Source: Youngiibacter multivorans (GTDB lineage: Bacteria > Bacillota > Clostridia > Clostridiales > Clostridiaceae). Taken from it: a stretch of DNA of 64,000 nt. The position numbers and the translations under genes were made by a program. The notes beneath the pieces were generated by a model. That model searched no databases and had not been told where the DNA came from. It worked only from the letters and a program-made list of their open reading frames with translations. Shown piece by piece: positions 59,562 through 64,000 of this stretch (within the stretch, counting starts at the first letter, position 1; each line of letters opens with the position of its first letter). The stretch is taken from the NCBI RefSeq assembly GCF_017873395.1, contig NZ_JAGGKC010000002.1:124001-188000 (forward strand). Reading direction: 5' to 3'.

Positions 59562-59963
59562 TCATTTCTTTTTCTGACTCCGTATGTACCTGCGGATTTG
59601 CTCCTCGGTGTTTTCACTGACTGTGGCAACAAAGTAACTGGGATTCCACAGATGACCGCCCCATAGCCGCTTCTTCAGTTCAGGGTGCTTCTTGAACAAT
59701 AACCTTGCTGATACCCCTTTTAGTGCTTTCACAACATTTGGGATATAGTGCTGAGGTTTGCAGTCAATCAGCAGATGTATGTGGTCATTATGCGACTCCA
59801 TCTCCAGGATATTCACATAATTATCTGAAGCAATCAGATTTAACAAATCCTTCACATCATCATCCACTTGCCCATTAAGTATATCGTGCCGGTACTTTAC
59901 GCACCAGACCAAATGATACTGGATTGTATAGACATATCCGCGTCCATAATGTATTTCAGACAT
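59562..59963 (-). CDS. tnpA: TnpA Y1 HUH transposase of IS605
   Basis: 133 residues. The HUH motif is HIH in ESHNDHIHLLID (about 64-75) and the catalytic Tyr is in NPSYFVATV (about 112). Cuts and joins single-stranded IS ends at the hairpins, acting as a dimer. Start ATG at 59963 after GAGGTG. Intact, so the element may still be mobile. Confidence 0.95.
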   Translation of the reverse strand: MSEIHYGRGYVYTIQYHLVWCVKYRHDILNGQVDDDVKDLLNLIASDNYVNILEMESHNDHIHLLIDCKPQHYIPNVVKALKGVSARLLFKKHPELKKRLWGGHLWNPSYFVATVSENTEEQIRRYIRSQKKK

Positions 59964-60091
59964 AAAAACACCTCTAGCCGATCTTAACATATGTGTAAAG
60001 CTAAAGCCATTAAAATATGTGTTTTATGGTAATTATCACTTGATATATGCTAATAATCTAGTTACTGTTTAGTCCTTGACTTCGCCTGCTA

Positions 60092-60112
60092 ACTCACGAC
60101 TGAAGTCACGAG
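60092..60112 (-). repeat. Left-end (LE) hairpin of IS605
   Basis: Minus strand ACTCGTGAC-TTCA-GTCGTGAGT: 9-bp stem with two G-T wobbles. The same sequence recurs at 40234-40255. Confidence 0.75.
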
Positions 60113-60189
60113 TTTGCGCAAGCTTTCTCATCAATTTACACATCATAGGGTTACTATAAGGATATAGAACTGATTCGGGGGTGAATACC

Positions 60190-61254
60190 GTGAGAAGACT
60201 CATGTCTGTATTTCTTGCCCTGCTCTTTGTTTCAGCTGTACTTTCAGGCTGTGGTGCAAAGACTCCAACATCCCCCTCTTCAACTGCGTCGCCATCAGAA
60301 TCATCGCCTGCAGCAACAGAGCCAGTACCGACATTGACACCCACTGTTGAACCTGAACCACCAGCTAAGGAAGGTTACCTAACAGGCAACAGCAATTCGA
60401 ACCTCAACAGAGGAGGAATAATAGTCAAACAGGATGACTGGATATACTTCAGCGGCTTATATGACGGATTTTACAAAAGCAAGATAGATGGCTCCGAAAA
60501 GACCAAGCTCACTGACAGCGTAGCGTTCTATATTAATATTGTTGATGACTGGCTCTATTACTGCACAATGGATAAGCAAGGCAACCCAGGACCAACCAAG
60601 AAGATCAAGACTGACGGTACCGGGGAAACTGATTTGGGAGACATAAAAGCAAGCTACCTGAACATTGTAGGTGACTGGATATACTATAAGTCAGTAAGTG
60701 GAGCGCCCGCTGAAAATTGGGATGACCCGCTTTTCAGGATGAAATATGATGGCACTGAAAAATCCCTGGTTTTCGATGACAAGTCCATGAATGTCTTTAT
60801 ACTTGATGAATGGATTTATTATTCTAACCAGAATGACAAACCAATCTTTACAAAAGTAAAGACTGATGGTACTGACAAAACAGAAATCGCAGACGGAGGA
60901 TTTCATTGGGTACATGTCGATGACAATTACATATACTACATCTCCTGGATTGATGGCACTTATTTTTTATTCAAGATGAAGCCGGACGGGAATGATAAAA
61001 CTAAGATAGCTGAGTTTTACTCAAATGAGTTAACAATATCTGAACCCTGGATCTATTATGAGAACGAAAGTGACAGCGACAAGATATACAGGATCAGGAC
61101 TGATGGAAGCGGAAAAGAAAAGATTTGCGACTGTAATACTAATCAGATTTATGTAGTCGATGACCTTCTCTACTGCTGGCTCGTCTCCGACCCTCCAAGC
61201 AACAACCTATTCCTGATAGATACTGATGGAAAAGGGACAACAGAAATCAAGTAA
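60190..61254 (+). CDS. DUF5050 beta-propeller-like lipoprotein
   Basis: 354 residues from the GTG at 60190 (GGGGGTGA five bases before it). Lipoprotein signal with lipobox VLSGCG, then a S/T/P-rich linker, then six or more repeats of W-I-Y-Y/F...DGS/T-x-K-T (DDWIYFS..KIDGSEKTKL, DDWLYYC..KTDGTGETDL, GDWIYYKS, DEWIYYS, DNYIYYIS), the DUF5050 propeller blades. It is exported to the outer face; such proteins bind cell-wall or polysaccharide, but function is unknown. Lies just beyond the LE of the IS. Confidence 0.85.
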   Translation: MRRLMSVFLALLFVSAVLSGCGAKTPTSPSSTASPSESSPAATEPVPTLTPTVEPEPPAKEGYLTGNSNSNLNRGGIIVKQDDWIYFSGLYDGFYKSKIDGSEKTKLTDSVAFYINIVDDWLYYCTMDKQGNPGPTKKIKTDGTGETDLGDIKASYLNIVGDWIYYKSVSGAPAENWDDPLFRMKYDGTEKSLVFDDKSMNVFILDEWIYYSNQNDKPIFTKVKTDGTDKTEIADGGFHWVHVDDNYIYYISWIDGTYFLFKMKPDGNDKTKIAEFYSNELTISEPWIYYENESDSDKIYRIRTDGSGKEKICDCNTNQIYVVDDLLYCWLVSDPPSNNLFLIDTDGKGTTEIK

Positions 61255-61326
61255 ACTCTATTGGGTACCTAGACATCAATAATCAGCCCGAATATAAAAT
61301 CCTGTTCGCTAAATTGATCATGCCAC

Positions 61327-61357
61327 TAAAAAAAAGCTGCTCGCGCAGCTTTTTTTA
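61327..61357. terminator. Shared bidirectional terminator
   Basis: TAAAAAAAAGCTGC-TCGC-GCAGCTTTTTTTA, between convergent DUF5050 and C39-peptidase genes. Confidence 0.9.
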
Positions 61358-61358
61358 G

Positions 61359-63137
61359 TTATCTTACAGTTATAGCATGATGCCTTATGTTGTATGAATA
61401 TGCGAAGCTGGATACAGTGACCCATCGCTCGTATCTCGTTCCATCCCACGACCATGGATCAGTAAGCCTTAGCTTGTTGTTCTCGGAGTCATAACCTGTT
61501 ACCAGAACCACATGGTTGTTCTTAAGAAGTGACTGCGATTCACCGTCTACAATGTAGGTCGCATAAACCGGAGCCTCAAGCCTTGTTGTTAAGTATACAA
61601 TAACAGGATTCCCTGAAAGGATTTCCTTCTTGATGTCTTCAACTGTAGCACCTGAAATATCTACCGCCCTTCCACCTGCATAGGTATTCGCATAGTCTGT
61701 CAGAGGCTTCGGATAGATTGTGGTCCTTATGCTTGAGTCCTGAACATATGGTGACCCTGCAAATCCAAGGGCCGGATTAGTATCAGACTTCGGCATTGCA
61801 TCGAGGAAATCCTTGTAGGAAATGTCAGTCAGGCCCTTGGCCTTAAGTGCCATTAGCATTGAAGCAGGCTCGCAGCCTACAGGTGCATATGTCGGATTGA
61901 GCTGGCTGACATATGGAACATCAAGCAACTTGTACACAGCCTGAAGCTCTGTAGTCATATAGTTCCCGGAGCACCATCCTATGCTTCCGCCATAGCTGAC
62001 CTTGTTCCAGTAGCCTGAAATCTCAAGCACTTCAAGCACTGTTCCTCTGGGAATGACTGCAATTGCAGGATACTCAGTGCCCGGGCCTGTCCTGAAGTTA
62101 AGGCTCGATGTGGTCTTCTTCAATAGAGGCGCTGGTGCCGGCTCAGCTGGAGGAGCTACAGGTTCAACTGGAGGTTGAACTGGCTCTGCTGGTGGCACGA
62201 CAGGTTCTGCTGGAGTCGGCTGTACAGGCTCTGCAGGTGGCACAACTGGCTCTACTGGAGGTACTACAGGGGCTGGTGCCGCAACTGGTGTAAGGTAGTT
62301 TCCCGAGCACCATCCCGTAAGGCCCTCATTTACTACATTCTTCCAGTAGCTGGAACTTCCGATCACCTCGACTAAAGTTCCATTTGGAATGACCTTGATT
62401 ATCCCGTATCCGGTACCGGCACCTGACCTCATGTTGAGGTTAGCCGTCGTCTTCATATAAGTCTTTTCTGCAGGCGCAGTTACTACTGGCGCAGGCGCAG
62501 TTACTACTGGCGCAGGCGCAGGAGCGACCGGAGCAGGTGCTGAAGCTGCTGTCAGATAGCTTCCTGAACACCAGCCGGTGTATGAACCATATACAACCTT
62601 CTTCCAGGTTCCCGATGTCCCGATAATCTCAACAGCAGTACCTTTTGGAATTGTCTTTACTATGCCATAACTTGTGCTTGGTCCCGACCTCATGTTGAGA
62701 TTTACCGTTGTAGTCATGTAGACTTTCGACTGAACTTCAGGTGCTGGAGCCGGTGCAGGCACTGGTTCATCGGGCGCAGGTGCAGGAGCAGGTGTTGGTT
62801 CTGGTGGTGCAGCAGGAGCTGGATTCTGTGCAGGGTTAATCCATATTCCAGGCACTCCGGCAGTCCTTGTGATGTTCACCATACCATTGTAGATCTTGTA
62901 TATGCTGTAGCTTCCAGCTGCATAGGTTGTTACAGGATTGGTCTTTGTCAGAGCGCTGTAGCTGTCTCTGTAGCCCGGTATGCTAACGTAAACTGTGTAT
63001 GTTCCACCTACCTGCAGGGATTCCACAGATACAGGAATCGGTTCGGCAAGTGCAATGCTATAAGGCAGGGAAATTTGGCTTCCAAGTAATGTTGCGCAGA
63101 GCAGCAGTGACAATCTCGCAGACATATATCTCTTCAT
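61359..63137 (-). CDS. Secreted SH3b(x3)-C39-like peptidase protein
   Basis: 592 residues. Signal peptide (LSLLLCATLLGSQISLPYSIALA, to about 32), an N-terminal domain with YTVYVSIPGYRDS, then three SH3b domains (VNLNMRSGPSTSYG, ANLNMRSGAGTGYG, SSLNFRTGPGTEYP) joined by Pro/Ala/Glu-rich linkers, then a C39-like papain-fold domain with Cys in APVGCEPASM, His in NNHVVLVTGYD and Asp/Asn in RLTDPW. SH3b domains bind the cell wall. It probably cuts peptidoglycan stems or processes surface peptides. ATG at 63137 behind GGGGGATA. Confidence 0.88.
   Translation of the reverse strand: MKRYMSARLSLLLCATLLGSQISLPYSIALAEPIPVSVESLQVGGTYTVYVSIPGYRDSYSALTKTNPVTTYAAGSYSIYKIYNGMVNITRTAGVPGIWINPAQNPAPAAPPEPTPAPAPAPDEPVPAPAPAPEVQSKVYMTTTVNLNMRSGPSTSYGIVKTIPKGTAVEIIGTSGTWKKVVYGSYTGWCSGSYLTAASAPAPVAPAPAPVVTAPAPVVTAPAEKTYMKTTANLNMRSGAGTGYGIIKVIPNGTLVEVIGSSSYWKNVVNEGLTGWCSGNYLTPVAAPAPVVPPVEPVVPPAEPVQPTPAEPVVPPAEPVQPPVEPVAPPAEPAPAPLLKKTTSSLNFRTGPGTEYPAIAVIPRGTVLEVLEISGYWNKVSYGGSIGWCSGNYMTTELQAVYKLLDVPYVSQLNPTYAPVGCEPASMLMALKAKGLTDISYKDFLDAMPKSDTNPALGFAGSPYVQDSSIRTTIYPKPLTDYANTYAGGRAVDISGATVEDIKKEILSGNPVIVYLTTRLEAPVYATYIVDGESQSLLKNNHVVLVTGYDSENNKLRLTDPWSWDGTRYERWVTVSSFAYSYNIRHHAITVR
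62100..62280 (-). repeat. Tandem Pro/Val/Glu-rich linker repeats in the C39 protein
   Basis: A run of units of the type P-x-E-P-V-x-P-P-A-E-P between the second and third SH3b domains; at DNA level the bases CTGGCTCTGCTGGTGGCACA and close variants recur. Prone to length change by slippage. Confidence 0.7.
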
Positions 63138-63334
63138 AATATCCCCCAAATCAAGATCCAGATATTCAATCCAGATACCGTAATATCACAATATAGAATC
63201 AGTAAAAATACTGATGTCACCTATTATTATATACCACCTTTGTAAACAATTCCATAACCGGTACTACCAATTATCGAATCTATAGGCTTTTCAATCTGAG
63301 CATAGTCTATGCTTTGGATGAATATTAGAAAAAT

Positions 63335-63365
63335 GAAGGAATGACCGTGTTAACGGCATTCCTTC
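63335..63365 (-). terminator. Terminator of the Rieske oxygenase gene
   Basis: GAAGGAATG and CATTCCTTC with an inner CCG/CGG; on the minus strand followed by ATTTTTC. Confidence 0.8.
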
Positions 63366-63375
63366 ACTGCTAAAT

Positions 63376-64000
63376 CTATTTTCCTGTATTTCCCAGCCCT
63401 TTGAGTTCTTCCCTCATCCTGCGATAAGCTATTATAGGTCCGTCACCTGTAAGAAGCTTTTCACCACCCTTTAGTGATGATGACTTCGGTTTCTGTGTCA
63501 CTACCACCCTCTTGTCCTGCCTCTCAATGATGAGGTTCGCATACTTTCCAGCAAAGGCTATTGCCCTGTCAGCGATTCCATTGCCCGTTATCCTGTGATA
63601 GAACCTGATGTAGAGTATGGTATTCTCCTCATCCACCGGAGCAAAATATATTATAACCTTTATTTTCTTGCTTATGTGGTTCATCCAGATGTTCGGGAAA
63701 ATGAAGTTGAGGTAAGTGTCCTTGATTACGCATTCATCAGCAGGTTTTGGCTTTTGTCCGGTATCTACCTCATTGTTTGCACTGGTCGTGAGCATGCCGT
63801 TCTCAAATATTACCTTGGGCCCGTTGATCAGGGTCTTGTTCCCTCTTCCTATGGTATTGTGGTGGACTATCGGAACGTGTACCACATCCAGCTGATTTTC
63901 AATGCATCTGGAATAATGTGAATTCCAGAGGTCTTCCACCTCGCTGAACACATAGCTTCGATCTACGAATCCGTGGAAGAATGGAAGCTTATCTGTCACC
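63376..64000 (-). CDS. Rieske-type aromatic ring-hydroxylating oxygenase, catalytic C-terminal part (cut by window edge)
   Basis: The frame is open through the right edge, so 207 residues of the C-terminal part are visible; the GTG at 63999 is not a true start. The mononuclear iron motif N-x2-D-x2-H-x4-H appears as NQLDVVHVPIVHH (residues about 36-48 of the visible part), which is diagnostic for the alpha subunit of Rieske dioxygenases/demethylases; the Rieske 2Fe-2S domain (C-x-H...C-x2-H) would be upstream, outside the window. These enzymes use O2, so its presence in a probable anaerobe is unusual. Substrate unknown. Confidence 0.75.
   Translation of the reverse strand, partial: VTDKLPFFHGFVDRSYVFSEVEDLWNSHYSRCIENQLDVVHVPIVHHNTIGRGNKTLINGPKVIFENGMLTTSANNEVDTGQKPKPADECVIKDTYLNFIFPNIWMNHISKKIKVIIYFAPVDEENTILYIRFYHRITGNGIADRAIAFAGKYANLIIERQDKRVVVTQKPKSSSLKGGEKLLTGDGPIIAYRRMREELKGLGNTGK

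Larger units (their letters stand above)
58238..60129 (-). mobile_element. Complete IS200/IS605-family insertion sequence (tnpA + tnpB)
   Basis: About 1.89 kb. The left end is on the right in window coordinates: LE hairpin at 60092-60112, preceded on the minus strand by the target TTGAT (60130-60134). The right end has hairpin CTCGTGAC-TTTA-GTCATGAG and ends in TTCAA (minus, 58238-58242). Genes tnpA and tnpB lie in the same direction, tnpA nearer LE. Both reading frames are intact. No target duplication, as expected for the single-strand, HUH-type mechanism. TTGAT is also the target used by ISDra2. Confidence 0.85.

Noticed and set aside
1..64000. CRISPR array, tRNA, rRNA, prophage or integrative element
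   Set aside because: No regularly spaced repeat, no cloverleaf, no integrase or structural phage gene seen; TnpB at 58.4 kb belongs to the IS605 element, not to a CRISPR system.

Overview
The window reads as chromosomal DNA of an anaerobic, low-to-moderate GC Gram-positive bacterium, most likely a member of the Clostridia. Support: almost every gene has a strong AGGAGG/GAGGTG-type ribosome binding site, TTG and GTG starts are common, intrinsic terminators close most units, there is no outer-membrane machinery, and typical anaerobe/Firmicute families occur (rubrerythrin-like ferritin protein, old-yellow-enzyme reductase with a 4Fe-4S cluster, flavodoxin-ferredoxin EFR1 protein, anaerobic sulfatase maturase, NiaR-controlled nadABC, AzlCD, Amt-PII fusion). 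No rRNA, tRNA, CRISPR array, phage or plasmid replication gene was recognised. Species cannot be told from the sequence alone.

Layout. 1-6.1 kb: end of an SH3-like protein, a rubrerythrin-like protein, a three-gene redox operon (FAD oxidoreductase, NTF2-like, SDR) and a ClC transporter. 6.3-10.5 kb: spermidine synthesis (speD, speE) with an overlapping Gfo/Idh oxidoreductase, and an aldo-keto reductase/Mth938-like pair. 10.6-15.1 kb: a five-gene ABC efflux plus two-component operon. 15.2-23 kb: Fe-S/flavin enoate-reductase type enzyme, azlCD, a DUF2079 membrane protein, ilvE and an M15 peptidase. 23.1-30.3 kb: EFR1 protein and a potassium island. 30.3-41 kb: membrane and HD proteins, a PLD-nuclease/SF2 helicase with a MazG-like partner, an AraC-GyrI regulator, an M48 protease and several DUF proteins. 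41.1-44.8 kb: nadABC-niaR. 44.8-51.4 kb: flavodoxin, glutathione peroxidase, and a sulfatase / anaerobic sulfatase maturase / PTS EIIC operon divergent from an RpiR regulator. 51.5-53.5 kb: an Amt-PII fusion gene behind a strong promoter and a leader terminator. 53.5-58 kb: lipoprotein and a run of small-enzyme genes with an anion permease. 58.2-60.1 kb: a complete IS200/IS605-type element (tnpA, tnpB, both hairpin ends). 60.2-64 kb: DUF5050 lipoprotein, a triple-SH3 C39-like peptidase and a truncated Rieske oxygenase.

The most interesting region is the potassium island (24.0-30.3 kb). A KdpE/KdpD-type two-component system, whose kinase lacks the usual cytoplasmic KdpD/Usp sensor part, diverges from TPR protein - trkA - trkA - a previously hidden 34-residue single-span peptide - trkH - OB-fold-like membrane-anchored protein. 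The shared promoter region has two TTTATAC-N4-TTTATAC-like direct-repeat sites that resemble the KdpE operator and sit on the -35 of the trk promoter. This predicts a Kdp-type signalling circuit rewired to a Trk/Ktr transporter, with a KdpF-like mini-subunit translated between trkA and trkH. Other notable items are a 45-base minimal IS605-like hairpin at 40.2 kb that keeps the same TTGAT target and TTCAA end as the full element, a candidate RNA/terminator upstream of ilvE, and the attenuator-like terminator in the amt leader.
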